Notes: a model not told the origin generated them from the letters alone. DNA of 64,000 nt from Isoetes taiwanensis (GCA_021234155.1 JAJEKV010000020.1:2219275-2283274), one strand, 5' to 3'; positions 44,650 to 56,182 are shown, counted from the stretch's first letter. Made by a program: numbers and translations.

Positions 44650-46107
44650 CACAATATATGTCACTAAGGACTCTCACATAAAAGAATCAAATCTAAAGAC
44701 TCCAGCCAGAGCTAGCACACAACGAAAGGGTAAACGAACATGCAGCTTTGAATTTAGAAGGATCAATTTTGGAAGCTTTGAACTCACCTCTAATCCTAAT
44801 GGTCTAAAAAAAATGCCTCTTAGCTACGGAAAATGATTACATGATTTCGACCATGATGGCTTTTCTGCCAGATCACAAAGAAGAAACACAGAATATTAAC
44901 AATATAGTTAACAAGGCAAACAGGCATGCTAGCTCTGGGAAAATAAACTAATCAGATATCTTGGATGTAGTATCAGAGCAGAGTAACTATTGACAAAAAC
45001 AATGATGTTTTAATGCCTCTCAAGATAAAAGCTTTTTATGTCTAGTAAGTACGTTCTATAGAAATTAAGAAATTACCTGCCGGAATAGGATGCAGTCTCC
45101 ACTATGATATCTAGGACGCTGCAATTCCAAACTTATTGGTGAAAGATGCTTCAAATCTCTGTAAATGTGGCCAAATGAAGCAATATAGGCTGCAAATGAA
45201 AGCCAGTTGATCGGGAAAAAAATATTGAGCAGCCGATATCTCCCTAAACACTACATTACATTTTGCTTCTATACTATGAACAATGTGCAGGATGAAAATA
45301 ATGCAAGCTCGAAATGAAAGCTTCTTGTATTTTGCAGAAGATGAAAGCTCAAAACGTGATGAAGAACCTTTTTTTTTTCTCGGTTCATCCTTACAACTGT
45401 AAACTAAATTCAAAGATCTAACCTTCAATCTTGTGCTTTGCAAAGGTTTTGCAGCATACTTCCTACAAAAACCGTGTCGACCCGCCTTTCCACATGCAAC
45501 AGACAGTTCTACTGTCACAAGCAAAAATGATAGAGCTTGCTTTGCCCATCTCAAACAGCAGTTCCGGGCAAGTTCCATTCGAGTACGAACAATTTGAAAC
45601 TCAGCTATGTCGTTATGAGAATTCAAGAACTGAGAAGCAGAAGAATAAAGGAAAGAAAACTTACAAGAATCGATCAAGGCATGAAAAGTAATAGGTATTT
45701 CGTGGTTCAGGCAAAGCAGAGGCAACCTCCTCCTGTGGCCGAGGAGAAAAGGGATGAAAAGAAGCCCTAGAAACTTATAAACCTAGAAACTTATATCAAG
45801 AAAAATATAGAGCTTGATAGAATTGAAGAAAGTCGTAGCTAGAGGAGAAGCCCGATTGAAGACCGGAAAAGGCATATCCCTTGCTATCTCCGTGTCCATT
45901 TTTGGGCTTATTTCTAATTTTCGTGACCATTGATGTGAAAGTCCCAAGATCCAATGGCAAATTTTTATGCCTCATCAAAATTTGCCACATCAAATTTTGA
46001 TGAGGTGGAGGTGCTACGTGGATAGCCTAGAATTGCAAGGAGGGTTGCACGCTTGGTTAGGCTGGCGTGCTAAAAATCCAAGATGAAAATCCAAGTAAGA
46101 ATATGAG
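44650..46107. other. hAT cargo, no gene supported
   Basis: Open frames exist (the longest is a 204-codon minus frame at 45111-45725), but its residue composition and lack of any domain suggest chance or UTR sequence. Nothing else is seen. Confidence 0.5.
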
Positions 46108-46740
46108 TTAGGATAGTGTGCATACGTCTATGGCAAGTTCCTCGATCCTCTTTTGTGCAGCAAAATTCCCTTGCTCAAATGGCAGGTAGGCATCTTTTTC
46201 ACTGTCAATAATGCTTTTGATTTTAACTTGAATCAAAGCATAGTTTTCTCCATTAACCTGATTTTGCACTTTTGCAGTTCCTATTACAACCTCCTTACTT
46301 GCAAACAAAGATGGACGTTTACAACCAGGGAAGAAGAGATCATTGAAGAACTTCAAATGGGTAGTTTTCAAAGTCCTTGTTGAAGCCAGCAAAATAACAT
46401 CATTATCCTTCTCATAATTACTTTCATATTCAAAGTTTTTGGCGCACTTGCTCAAGCGCTTTTTCTGTCCACCAATTATTAAATTGATTGTTTCACGGAT
46501 AAATCTTTCTGGAACATAATAAGAAACACTAGGCCAGCATATAGGCTTCAAGATTCCACTTCCCATGAGATATTGGATGAGTTTCTCTCTTCGTGCAATC
46601 CATTTCTTATTTTCATCACATGGCATGAATTGTGGCAATGTAAAAATAGGAAATGTGGATAACACAGCATTGCGAATCTCCCTATGATTGTCAACCATTT
46701 GCAGCCACTGAGAACGATGCCCTGTTTTCTTCAAAGCCAA
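46108..46740 (-). CDS. Unknown 210-aa ORF in the hAT cargo
   Basis: This uninterrupted frame begins MALKKTGHRSQWLQMVDNHR and has protein-like composition: FPIFTLPQFMPCDENKKWIA, REKLIQYLMGSGILKPICWP, IRETINLIIGGQKKRLSKCA, VIGTAKVQNQVNGENYALIQ. It has no signal peptide, membrane segment or motif that I recognise. The start may be internal to a spliced gene, since promoter copy C lies 1.35 kb upstream in the same orientation. An unnamed host or element gene captured by the hAT is the simplest reading. Confidence 0.5.
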   Translation of the reverse strand: MALKKTGHRSQWLQMVDNHREIRNAVLSTFPIFTLPQFMPCDENKKWIARREKLIQYLMGSGILKPICWPSVSYYVPERFIRETINLIIGGQKKRLSKCAKNFEYESNYEKDNDVILLASTRTLKTTHLKFFNDLFFPGCKRPSLFASKEVVIGTAKVQNQVNGENYALIQVKIKSIIDSEKDAYLPFEQGNFAAQKRIEELAIDVCTLS

Positions 46741-48000
46741 TCTATCATTTTTAAATCTGCCCCCCTGCTCAATACACGCAAGAGATTGAATTGTGCAAAT
46801 GGAAGAGAAATAGATAGCATATGTTATATGTAATGGGGTACATTTTTTAAGAAATCTATAATGATTTTAAGCAAACTATTTTGTCTAGTAAAGGTCTTGC
46901 ATTCAGTTGACCAATCAATAGGATTGATTTTTTGAATGCAATCTTTTGTCTTTGTCTATTCTATCAAAACTTAACTTTTCTAATGTTGTTTGACTTTGAA
47001 CAATATGCAAACAATCAACATCTATTGAACCTTCTAAGTAGATATAACAAATCAGCTACCAAGTTTACAACGCGCCTATGGTGCTAAGATGGTTTTGCAA
47101 GCACTTTGCTACTCGAATTGTCTATAAAAGAGAAAATGAGGTATATACATGGGAAAATGTTGCGAATAAATGGTACATGTGCAGTGGCGAAGCATATACA
47201 AATCTTTGCCATGGTAACAATTTGCTTAAGAAAAAGAAAGGATACATTCTCCCATGTTGAATGCAAGCATAGTTACGCCCGATTCAACTGCACAAATTGA
47301 CTAACATGTTTGGCTTAACAATTTTCAAAAGTTGTGCATGTAGATGTTTTCCCTCTGTAGGAGCTCTCTTGTTCATACAGAGTGACAACCATCAATTTTA
47401 CAGACCTTGCATCTTATGTGAGATCATTTATTATTTTTTTGTTAGATATTTGCCAAGATTTGCATGCATTTCATTATTAACAATGTTCATTGTACTCCAC
47501 TCTTTTGTTGCTTTCCTTTAAACCTTTCTCATATCCAAGCAAGAGTTCTATAAATCCTAAATTAAAGAACTCTTTCAACTGATGTATGAGTGACCATGTC
47601 AATTTAAGAAACTATTAGAAAATGGAGAAAAGAGAGCAAGCACCTGACTTCTTCATTCCTACAAAGTTGTTATAGGCAATGCCTCTTCAAGAAACAATAT
47701 TTGAGCATGTAGGAGCAAAACACAAAATACCATATCTGTCAATATTAATTGTTTCATTAATTTTGAATAGAATGGCAAATGTTCGCACGCATCTTCTCCC
47801 TCACTATGTGTTCTATAACAGAATTTAAAAACATGTCATTTTGTCTTGGCACATTATAATAAGTTATTGGCATTCTTCTACTACTGTCATTTTCTCTGCA
47901 ATTCCTATGCGCTGGTGTTGCGGTTCTCAAACTCCGTTTCTTATTTCTGGTGGCTGTACTGGACCCATCTTAATGAAATTATTTATCATCTGTGCATACA
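46741..48000. other. hAT cargo, no gene recognised
   Basis: AT-rich, intron-like sequence between the 210-aa ORF and promoter copy C. It could be an intron of that gene. Confidence 0.5.
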
Positions 48001-48039
48001 TCAACGCTTAATCGCCCAATTTGAGTTCAAAATATTTTG

Positions 48040-48240
48040 CCTCTGGCTCTTTTATATGATGCAGGGATCTGAGTTCAAAATGTTCTGCCTCTTGCTCTTT
48101 TATACGATGCAAGGGCAATTCAAGGGCAATTCAAAAGCTTCTGGATGTTCCAACATCTAGATCATGTGTCAAGCTTCAAGGCCAAGCTCTATAAGAAACT
48201 TCCAGAAGGTTCTGTGGCTTTTAAGAAACTTCCAGAATGG
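48040..48240 (-). promoter_or_regulatory. Heat-shock-type promoter, copy C
   Basis: Heat-shock elements lie at 48223-48240 (AGAAACTTCCAGAATGG) and 48195-48213 (GAAACTTCCAGAAGGTTCT, four alternating units). A TATAAAAG box is the complement of 48097-48104. A second TTTTATA-containing copy of the TATA region lies about 50 bp further down (TTTTATATGATGCA near 48048), from an internal duplication (GAGTTCAAAATRTTYTGCCTC twice). Upstream sequence to 48390 matches copies A and B (CTAAGCAAAAATATCA, CCCCCTTA, ACTACAATTATAT). Confidence 0.7.
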
Positions 48241-48509
48241 AGACACTATTGCGTATTAAGTTTTGAAAGGTTTAATCTTCTCCTTAAAATTTTAAAGGCC
48301 AACACATTTACAACTCTAAGCAAAAATATCACTTTCTTTAACGACACACACACCTTTAAGCTTCCCCCTTAACCGTCCTACTACAATTATATGTTAAGAG
48401 GTTGCACGACAATTGTTTTTGTTCATATGTCTAATGGTAATTCCATTTCATATGTTATCTAGTTTGTGCGTCTAATCATGAATTAAGATAGGTTATTGTC
48501 ATGTCAAGA

Positions 48510-48790
48510 AATACTCAATTATCATAGATAAATGTGGATGTTGATGCTAGACATCGATGAGGGCTTAGACTTGCTCGAATAAATGTGCATGTCATGGCTT
48601 TTCCCTTAAGATTATACTTTTGGTAGTGGAATAATGATTGTACATGCACTTCATGTGCAAAGATAAGTGTGGATGTTGATGCTAGATATCGATGAGGGCT
48701 CAAATTTTCTCGACAGATGTACATGTCATGTCTTTTCCCGGGGATTGGAACAATGATTGTACATGCAATTCATGAGCAATATGGTTCTGA
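48510..48790. repeat. Tandem duplication, about 135-bp unit
   Basis: GTGGATGTTGATGCTAGAYAT, CGATGAGGGCT and later ATGATTGTACATGCA occur twice in direct order (start near 48533 and 48669). Confidence 0.85.
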
Positions 48791-48799
48791 ACAGAGATG

Positions 48800-49960
48800 C
48801 ATAACCTCAAAAAATTTGTTAATTTTGGTGTCGTAGCCTCTTCTTGCTTGTTACGTATATCAGACAGGAGGAATTTAATTGTGCCTCCGGTGCGGGCACG
48901 CCACCTGCACCTAAAAAATAAAAAACCCAGGAAGATAAAAACCAACACGATTTCGGGCCAAACCTGACTGAGAAATCTCGTTTGAAAACTAAGAAATTAC
49001 ATTTAATTAGTCTAATGGTGCTTACATTGATGAAGCAATTGAGGCAATTATGGAAGCGGTGGCATTAACAGGTTCTGGATGCATGACTATGCATGCCTTT
49101 TCTGATGACGTATTCAGCATGACGGTTGGATGCAGAGAAATAGCGCTGCTGCAAAAATCCCAAGCAAATATAATATGACACTTTTAAATGTCGATTTAAT
49201 TTACAGGCAACATGGGGAGATGAGTCAGAGATAATGGACCCAAACTCCGTAGTGTTCTTTCCAGTCTAGCTTCAAGTCTACGTTGGTCACTTATAGGCCG
49301 AGACAGCAATTTGCAAGCACAAAGGTCCATATTTTAAGAATTTGAATCAGATGCGATTTACCTGTCTAATAACAGATAACTGAGGTTCGATTTAAACAAA
49401 CACCAATTGAATCGTTGCCATCAAAGCACCAACTTCGTCATCAAGATTGCAAATCCACATTGACGTGCATCTCTTCCTCCAAAAGCTCCATGCATCACTA
49501 TAAACTAGTAACAGACAACTAGAATTCCCTCTACAACAAATAACAGAAGGGAACTCTATGACTCAAATTCGGGGTGGAACAACAACCCAACTAGAAGAAA
49601 AGACCTACATGATGAGGATAATGGCGAAAGAGAAGCAGCGGCCGAGCCAGCGAGCAACTTCGCCATAGTTTAAACCTCCAACTTCGCCATAGTTTAAACC
49701 TCCAATCGCTTACCTAAAAGCATCTCCAAAACAGAGCAACATTTCTTTGTGAAAGGTTCTTATATCTGCAACAGAGATTCGCGACAAAAACAGGGAGAAA
49801 AAGCTTTACACCACTGTGAAAACCAAGCTTCAATTTAAAGCTAAAACCCCAATATAGCTCTCACAGTACCATCCCTCTCCACAAACTTCGTCTCTTAAAC
49901 CTTCGAGAGCTGACACACATGAACTATAGAGCTCTGCGCTTGATCCTTGAGGTTCAGGAA
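48800..49960. other. hAT cargo, no gene recognised
   Basis: No supported frame. A 26-bp direct duplication (CAACTTCGCCATAGTTTAAA, then CCTC) lies at about 49657-49708. Confidence 0.5.
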
Positions 49961-50062
49961 TTAGAAAACAGGATCCAGATCTAATGACTGATCCATGGAT
50001 TCGCCGCCAATAGGAATTTCGGACTGATCAGAATCCTCCACAAACCCTTTCTTCACAAACAT
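49961..50062 (-). CDS. Short ORF MFVKKGFVEDS..., paralogue B
   Basis: This 33-residue frame is related to the one at 43974-44078 (shared KGFVEDS-DQSE). It lies about 40 bp downstream of the TATA box of promoter copy B. The surrounding 600 bp also align with the copy A region (CAAGCTTCAATTTAA, AACTTCGTCTCTTA). It is likely the first exon of a paralogous gene whose later exons are lost or unrecognised. Confidence 0.4.
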   Translation of the reverse strand: MFVKKGFVEDSDQSEIPIGGESMDQSLDLDPVF

Positions 50063-50098
50063 CGCCCGATCTATCTCGATCCATCTGAGTTTGATCCT

Positions 50099-50192
50099 TC
50101 TTTTATATGATGCGGGATAATCCAGAAGCTTCTGGAACCGCAGGTCTAACAACTTCTGGAACTTGCACGAAGCTTTAAGAAACTTTTGGAAT
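50099..50192 (-). promoter_or_regulatory. Heat-shock-type promoter, copy B
   Basis: Heat-shock elements lie at 50124-50138 (AGAAGCTTCTGGAAC, identical to copy A) and 50151-50162 (AACTTCTGGAAC), with a weaker one at 50170-50192. A TATA box (complement of 50099-50106) follows. The order and spacing match copy A. Confidence 0.75.
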
Positions 50193-50354
50193 ACGCCTAT
50201 GTGTTAACTTCTGAAAGGTGTAATCTCCTCCCTAATAATTTATAAGGCTTACACGTATACAACACTAAGCAAAAATATCAATTTTCCATAAGTACCTCAA
50301 GGTGCCCCCTTATCCTCCATATTACAATTATATATTAGAGATAACTTTGTTAAA

Positions 50355-51030
50355 TTAAAGGCAATGGTTATGGAAAGGAGCATGTAATAATATGATAGGC
50401 AATGGTTATGGAAAGGAGCATGTATAACTTAATGTAATAATGTAATAATTCGTAGGATGTGGATAGAGGGTTTAATAAATATAACTATGGTTATAGCCAG
50501 TGTATAGTTGATTGTAGAAGAACGAATAAATGTAGTGGCTTGACTATGAAAACATAACTTTGTTTTAAGTTTAAACAAAAATAAATGCCGGTGAGTGATT
50601 GTAGAAGAACTAACTGTAGAAGAACTGACCTGATTGTGTGACAGTAAGATATATTATACAATGTTTCTTTATCTGCCCTGCAGATAGAATCGACTATGCC
50701 ATTATATATTTCTTTTATCTGTTTGTATTGTAGGAATGTTGATGTCCAGCCAGAGCAGAAGGCTTCAACGCTGCTGCAGCCTTCAACGTGACAGCAAGGT
50801 AGCCTTCAATGCAAAACAGATGCAAAACAGATGCATCAGATTTTCGGCCAGATATCTCTATCCTGGCATCTTAATCCGGCCAGACACAAACCTAACACCA
50901 CCAGGTCTCCAGCCGACACAAACCAGAGCAGTCCAGGCGACAGCAGTCAGGCGAAAGCAAGGTCTCCCGGAGCATCCAGAAGAGTAGTCCGGCGAAAAAA
51001 CGGAAGAACGGGGAACAGAAGGGCGGGAAA
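50355..51030. other. hAT cargo, no gene recognised
   Basis: The AGGCAATGGTTATGGAAAGG repeat occurs twice near 50360-50420. The remainder has no coding support, although it is GC-richer after 50.73 kb. Confidence 0.5.
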
Positions 51031-51074
51031 GTGAATGGTTCTGGGGAAAATCTATTCCAGAGGCATCGGATTTG

Positions 51075-51402
51075 AGAACCACGGCCGTGTTTCTGCCCCA
51101 ACTCGCCGTTTCAAGCTAAAACAACGCCGTTTTTCCCAGGTCAAAACCCTTATCTCTGCAAAAAAAAAAAGGGCAACCCAGGGGCCGAAAACTAGCTCTC
51201 TGGAAAAAAAATTTGTTACAGTTGCAGATAAACTGGAAAACAACGACCGTTGTTCTGCCAGAACACGGTGTTTCCAAGAAGAACCACGCCGTTGTTCGTA
51301 GCAGACCAAAAAATGCCCTCGTTGCCGTGTTCGCAACGGAATCCTCCAAAAAACCGTGGTAGCCGTGGGCCACGGACGAAACGGCCGTGTTTCGTAACTA
51401 TG
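51075..51402 (-). repeat. hAT right terminal and subterminal region
   Basis: The 20-bp TIR lies at 51383-51402. At least seven CCGTTT, CCGTTGTT or CCGTGTT motifs occur inward (about 51084, 51105, 51125, 51246, 51289, 51325 and 51383), all in the same orientation. They match the left end's AAACGG/AACACGG motifs in inverted form. Confidence 0.8.
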
Positions 51403-51410
51403 CCGTGCAG
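51403..51410. repeat. 8-bp target site duplication of the hAT, right
   Basis: CCGTGCAG, identical to 38454-38461. Confidence 0.9.
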
Positions 51411-53690
51411 GGACCTATGCCCAGCTGCTTGAGCATGATCTGGCGGGACTGCTGCAACTCCCCACACTTCAAGAGCAATCTGCTTCGCTGACTCACCTGC
51501 TTCTAACGGCTGCGGAAAGATGCTTTGGAAGAGGCCGCTCACGGCGAGCCTCAGGCACTACCACCTTCCCCCGCAACAGATGGTTTGATGATGAGTGTCG
51601 GGAGCTCAAACGCACACTCCGGCAAGTCACTGATCCCATCTCCCGCCCACAGGCCATCAGTCAATACCGCTCCTTTCTCAAGAACAAGAAGGCCAGATAC
51701 CTCGCAGAGCATCAACAACAGATGTTTGGTCTCCTGGACCGGCACCCCAGGACATTCTGGAGAAGGATCTTGAGCAAGCCTGCATAGCCCACAGGGAACA
51801 TCACCTTGGAGCAATGGGTACAGTACTTGCAACAGTTGTACGACCCGCTCGGGGGCCGGGCACCAGTCCCTCCATAGATAGGCATGGCTCTGGTTATCAC
51901 AGAGGGGGATGTCATCATGGGCCTACAGCGTCTAGCTAATGGGAAGGCATCAGATTTAGATGGCATGCAGGCAGAACTTCTGAAATGGGTTGGGCCTCCA
52001 CTGGTGCCTGTTCTCATGGCATTGTTCAATAAAGCATTGCGAGAAGGCTTCCCTACGCAATGGACCACTAGTAGAGTAGTGTCCATATACGAAGCAGGGG
52101 ACCCTCAATGCCCGGCCAACTACCGTACTATTATGGTCAGCTCTCTCTTTGCAGAACTGTTGGCTGGCATCCTTGAGCAGCGGCTGACAATATGGGCAGA
52201 GGAAATGGAGGTGCGAGCTCTTACACAAGCAGGTTTTTGGCCCAGACATTCCACCATTGATCATATCTTCACTCTGCGCACATTGATTGAAGATAGCAGG
52301 AATCGCCGGCAGAACCTGTACTGTTGTTTTGTGGATTTTGCAAAAGCGTTCGACACAGTACCCCGCAACAAGCTATGGGACATATTGCGGCAGCTGGGGA
52401 CCCCCCTAGACTTGTAGAATGCTCAGGCCGTATCACATCTGCAGCACAGCCGGTGACCAGTAGCATTGGAGTGCGTCAGGGTTGCCCCCTCTCCCCCACA
52501 CTCTTTGGCCTATACATTGATCAGTTGGAAGATTGGCTCTCTGAGCATGGAGGTGCGGGCGCACATCTCATGCATCACACAATCCGACAACTCATATATG
52601 CTGACGATGTCAACCTCATGGCCTATACTCCAGAGGACATGCAACGTCACCTGGATGCTCTTGACACTTTTTGCCAATTCACTGGCATGCGAGTTAACTT
52701 GGCTAGGTTGCGAGTCACGACGGGTTGGAAAGCACTATATGCCATGCAGAACAACAGCCACAAGGCAGAGTTGTATGCCTGGGGTCACCAGTCACATTTG
52801 TTTCGGGCCTTGGTTGAGCCGGTCCTTTTGTATGGGGCAGAAGTGTGGGGTCCAGTGATATCCCTCAACACCTGGAATGACCTTGAGCAAGTGCAGAAGG
52901 CCTTCTTAGCACGGGCCCTGGGGGTGAAGTCCACAGTTCCGTACCAGATCCTACTCCAGGAGACAAGATTTCTACCCCTTCAACGGGCTGCATTGGAACG
53001 CCATATCGTTTACTTCCAAAAGGTGGTCGCTATGGCTGATACACGCCTGCCCCACCTTGCTTTGGCCATGGCGATGGGTCCCCAATGCCTGAAATCCTGC
53101 TGAAAGACAAGCAAGCTCAGTGGTTCTCACGCTGGGGTGTGCAGGCAAACAGATGCGTCCAGGTCAGGACAAAGAAAGATCGCGAGGCACTTAAACTATA
53201 CCTTGATGCTACTTTCCTTCGCAAGCTCTGGGATGCAGAGGCTCTGACGCATGTTAAGATGGCATACTATCAGCAGCAAGTCAATCCTAGGCTCACAAGA
53301 GGCCCACACCAGTACTTGTACACCCAGCTACCCATGAAGAAGCGCAGACTTATAGCTTCCATTCGCACGGGGGCACATCGCCTCCGCATTGAAACAGGGC
53401 ATTGGGCTCGGGAAGCACGAGAGCAAAGGCTTTGCCAGTGTTGCCACTAGGGCGCGATTGAGGATGAATGTCATGCCCTCCAGATCTGCCCAGCATTTGC
53501 CCATATCCAAGAGCGATATGTTCGACTACTAGTGCCTGGCCAGCCGTTGCATCAGTTATTGACTGTGCCTGGCCAGCCGTTGCATCAGTTATTGACTATA
53601 GCGTCAGTGGGCTTGTTGGGATCATACCTCCAGGAGGTTATGGATGCACGGACTCATTTGTGTCCTACGGGACGGCATTGAACTGTTCTA
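51411..53690 (+). pseudogene. LINE (non-LTR retrotransposon) ORF2, reverse transcriptase part
   Basis: Frame 2 is open from 51411 (RWFDDECRELKRTLRQ, then FLKNKKARYLAEHQQQMFGL), has two TAG stops near 51.79 and 51.88 kb, and then carries the RT fingers and palm: NGKASDLDGMQAELLKW, then LYCCFVDFAKAFDTVPRNKL. After a frameshift near 52.4 kb, frame 1 has GVRQGCPLSPTLFGLYIDQL and the catalytic YADDV (52597-52611), then LVEPVLLYGAEVWGPV. The C-terminal part, after another shift near 53.1 kb, ends with CQCC ... ECHALQICPAF, the Cys/His knuckle typical of plant LINEs. It copies LINE RNA at a nicked target. It is inactive through stops and shifts. It continues the fragment at 38286-38461. Confidence 0.92.
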
Positions 53691-54140
53691 TGCAATTGTA
53701 CATTGTGCCAGCATGCTTATTACTGCTAAGGTTTTTCCCTCGAAAACCCTTCGGGGCGGGGGTTTTTAATCCTGTCAGAATATGCTTGCTGCTCTCTTTT
53801 TGTTTGGGTCCCATAGGCCAATTGGTCTCCGTGGACGCTAAAAACCTATTCTATTCTATTAATTTCCTAACCATTCTTTTGTACAGCAGTAGAGTTGCAG
53901 TTGTTGTGGAGTGTCGAGGTATCACTGTCTCTTTGGGGCAGTTCTCCTTCCTCCTCACTTGCTTTGTAACATTACCATTCTTTTAATATCTAGCATTATA
54001 ACAGGGGGTTTTTTTTGTGTTTTTATACTGTTTTCTCTAAGGTTTTCATATGATTTGGTGGCCGTATTCATCCAGGTGTACTAAATAGTATTTCTAGAGT
54101 GCACCCTTTTGTAAGCCGTTGATTTTAGAAAAGGGGCCAA
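53691..54140. other. No gene seen; probable LINE 3' region
   Basis: T-rich sequence without a poly(A) tail or a clear end to the LINE. A short duplication (GTGCCTGGCCAGCCGTTGCA twice) lies at 53535-53590, inside the LINE's C-terminal part. Confidence 0.5.
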
Positions 54141-54149
54141 ATCTGTGGT

Positions 54150-54235
54150 GAATATCCTCCCATTAGTTTTAGGGTTTTTTTTAGGGTTGTGTTTTAGGGT
54201 TTTTTTTTTAGGGTTGTGTTTTAGGTAATCTTCAT
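54150..54235. repeat. Interstitial telomere-like repeats
   Basis: TTTTAGGGTTTTTTTTAGGG and TTGTGTTTTAGGG units repeat about five times, close to the plant TTTAGGG repeat but irregular. Confidence 0.7.
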
Positions 54236-54800
54236 CCACTAAGCGGCATCGTGCGAGTCTATTAGCACCTCTGTTGATGTTCAAGTGCAACGATTTTAGG
54301 TATCTCTACCATTCCTAATCGACAACATTTTTGATCGCCATAGCATTTGCATTTGGGTGGATTCAAGCCACGCAAAGAAAAAGCTTTGTGTATAGATTTC
54401 GGGCTTGAATCTTGAGCTTTGCAAAACCGAACTTGGCTACATACAAACGCAGTTTGTTTGCAAGCAGGGAGCATTAGCTGGTTTAAGTACTCTTCAAGAG
54501 GACAGAAGGTTTCTTGCCCTGTTTCTGGGAGAATTGACTTGCTGTGAGTTTAGTATTTTTTCTACATGACTCCCTAGCCAAGGTTTATCTAGCAAAATAG
54601 CTTGGTATTGAGACTGCTTCTCGTTATTGTTGGCCCATTCACGTGATTCGTTATTTGCAAACCCAAAGAAAAGGGTGTGGCTAAAGGATTTGATCTTCTT
54701 TCTCCGCTTGACTCCTTCTTTGCCCGATCTATGGGTAATCTTAAAGCTGTTATCCTAGATAGTAGTTCTTATTGGTTCAGGTTATTTAAGCTGGCCTTAT
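54236..54800. other. No gene seen upstream of the methionine synthase fragment
   Basis: Mixed sequence ending in a T-rich tract and TATATGTGCAG, the acceptor of the exon at 54809. No earlier methionine synthase exon is recognisable. Confidence 0.6.
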
Positions 54801-54808
54801 ATGTGCAG

Positions 54809-55150
54809 GAAAGTCATAGGTGAGCTGAAAGCAGCTGGTGCAAAATGGATTCAATTTGATGAACCTGCACTTGTGCTTCACCTTCAAGCGTCTAAATTGC
54901 AAGCCTTTGAGAAGGCTTATGGTTATCTTGCCACTGAACTGAGTGGTGTGAAGCTTTTGGTTGAGACATACTTTGCTGACATTCCTGCTGAAACATACAA
55001 GTGAGTGATTATCTCTGTGTAATTTGCAAATGCGTCTTTAAGCTTTCCAGCGAATTTACCTCAACTCTGGTGCAATTCAGGACGTTGACTGGCTTGCAAA
55101 GTGTGGCTGCTATTGGAGTTGATTTGGTTCGTGGAACAAAGACATCCTTA
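54809..55150 (+). pseudogene. Fragment of cobalamin-independent methionine synthase (two exons)
   Basis: Exon 54809-55000 encodes [20 protein letters not shown], then [20 protein letters not shown] and [15 protein letters not shown] donor at 55001 and an acceptor CAG at 55080 frame an 80-bp intron. The next exon continues in frame as TLTGLQSVAAIGVDLVRGTK. This matches the end of the N-terminal half of plant MetE, the enzyme that transfers a methyl group from methyl-tetrahydrofolate polyglutamate to homocysteine. After about 55150 the match breaks off (a frameshift, then non-homologous sequence). The several hundred residues on either side are missing. Because introns are kept, this is a genomic fragment, not a retrocopy, perhaps carried by a transposon. 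Confidence 0.88.
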
Positions 55151-55329
55151 ATTCTTGCTGGCTGCATCCAGATGCTCAAATTCATTGAATTCACTTCCTT
55201 TTGCTTTTCCTCTGCCTTTAACTGCTCTGCCTATTTTTCAACAGATGAAAAGGAGAAGAGAATGGGCACCTTGAGCAGAGGATTAATCTCTTGTTGCTTT
55301 GAACCCTTAGGTCATACTTGAGCGAGTAC

Positions 55330-56180
55330 ACATTTACGGCTCAGCTACACAAAAAGGTTCAAATGTCCGCCCTAATTTGATGCAAAAGTTCGATATGACC
55401 GTGATATCAACCATTCGGGGCATAAAGCCGGGTTCATTTGTTCTTTAGGATGAAAAGTTGCTTTGCAAAATGCATCCAAAGATTGACCGAGATATAAAGT
55501 TTGAGCTTTACTTTGTAGAGTACCCAGCTATCTAATACCATGCAATTAACCATTATTAAGTAAATCATTAAAATTGTCAAACGTACAGACTCTTAGGGGT
55601 TTAATAGTAAATGCGGTCCTCTTTGGTAAGCTTGATTTATATCTAAGAGATATCCACTTGGTCTATAAACTGAGATAACCTAATAAGATAATCTATGACG
55701 CTATTACCTCTAGATAGGACATTCATTTTGTTTCTTCTATTTTCATTGCCCTAATAATTGTGTCTCGTGGGGTAGTTGCTTGCTATGTTCATCAGCCTCT
55801 TACATTCCCTGAATCCCTTGTAAATCATTCATTGAAAGACGTAACGCACTGCCGCCAGAAAAACTTTCATCGTCCATAACTCAGAGCAAATGTGCACATG
55901 CAGCACAAAGAGTAGAAAGAGTAGAATCATTGACACTGTTTCATTCTCAAGTCCATCAGGACCCTTTACCATTGATTCAATGGTCCATATTGAATACTTA
56001 TCTTGCAGAGACCTAGAACCATGAGTACAATTTGCAATATTTAGGCCCATAAAGTTTATTTATGTTTGCTTTAGTTAGGGCCCGAAGGGCCCAAATTTTT
56101 TTAATATAACAAATAACAACAACTAACTACCAATTAACATTATTGACACAAACCATTGCATTTAACACATTTAAATTAAA
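55330..56180. other. No gene seen
   Basis: AT-rich intergenic DNA without supported frames. Confidence 0.6.
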
Positions 56181-56182
56181 AT

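Larger units (their letters stand above)
38462..51402 (-). mobile_element. 12.9-kb hAT transposon with about 10 kb of cargo
   Basis: The left end starts CATAGTTACGAAACACGGCC and the right end is its exact reverse complement over 20 bp (51383-51402). Both are flanked by CCGTGCAG, an 8-bp duplication as expected for hAT elements. The insertion splits a LINE whose reading frame matches across the gap. Subterminal regions hold many AAACGG/AACACGG-type motifs, like the AAACGG sites bound by the Ac transposase in maize. The transposase gene lies near the left end; the remaining 10 kb holds minus-strand gene remnants and three related heat-shock-type promoters. Autonomous plant hATs are usually 3-5 kb, so this one is very large. 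Confidence 0.88.

Noticed and set aside
45111-45725. 204-codon minus-strand ORF
   Set aside because: No domain, odd composition and no conservation with anything else in the window. Overlapping plus-strand frames are equally long, so chance is likely.
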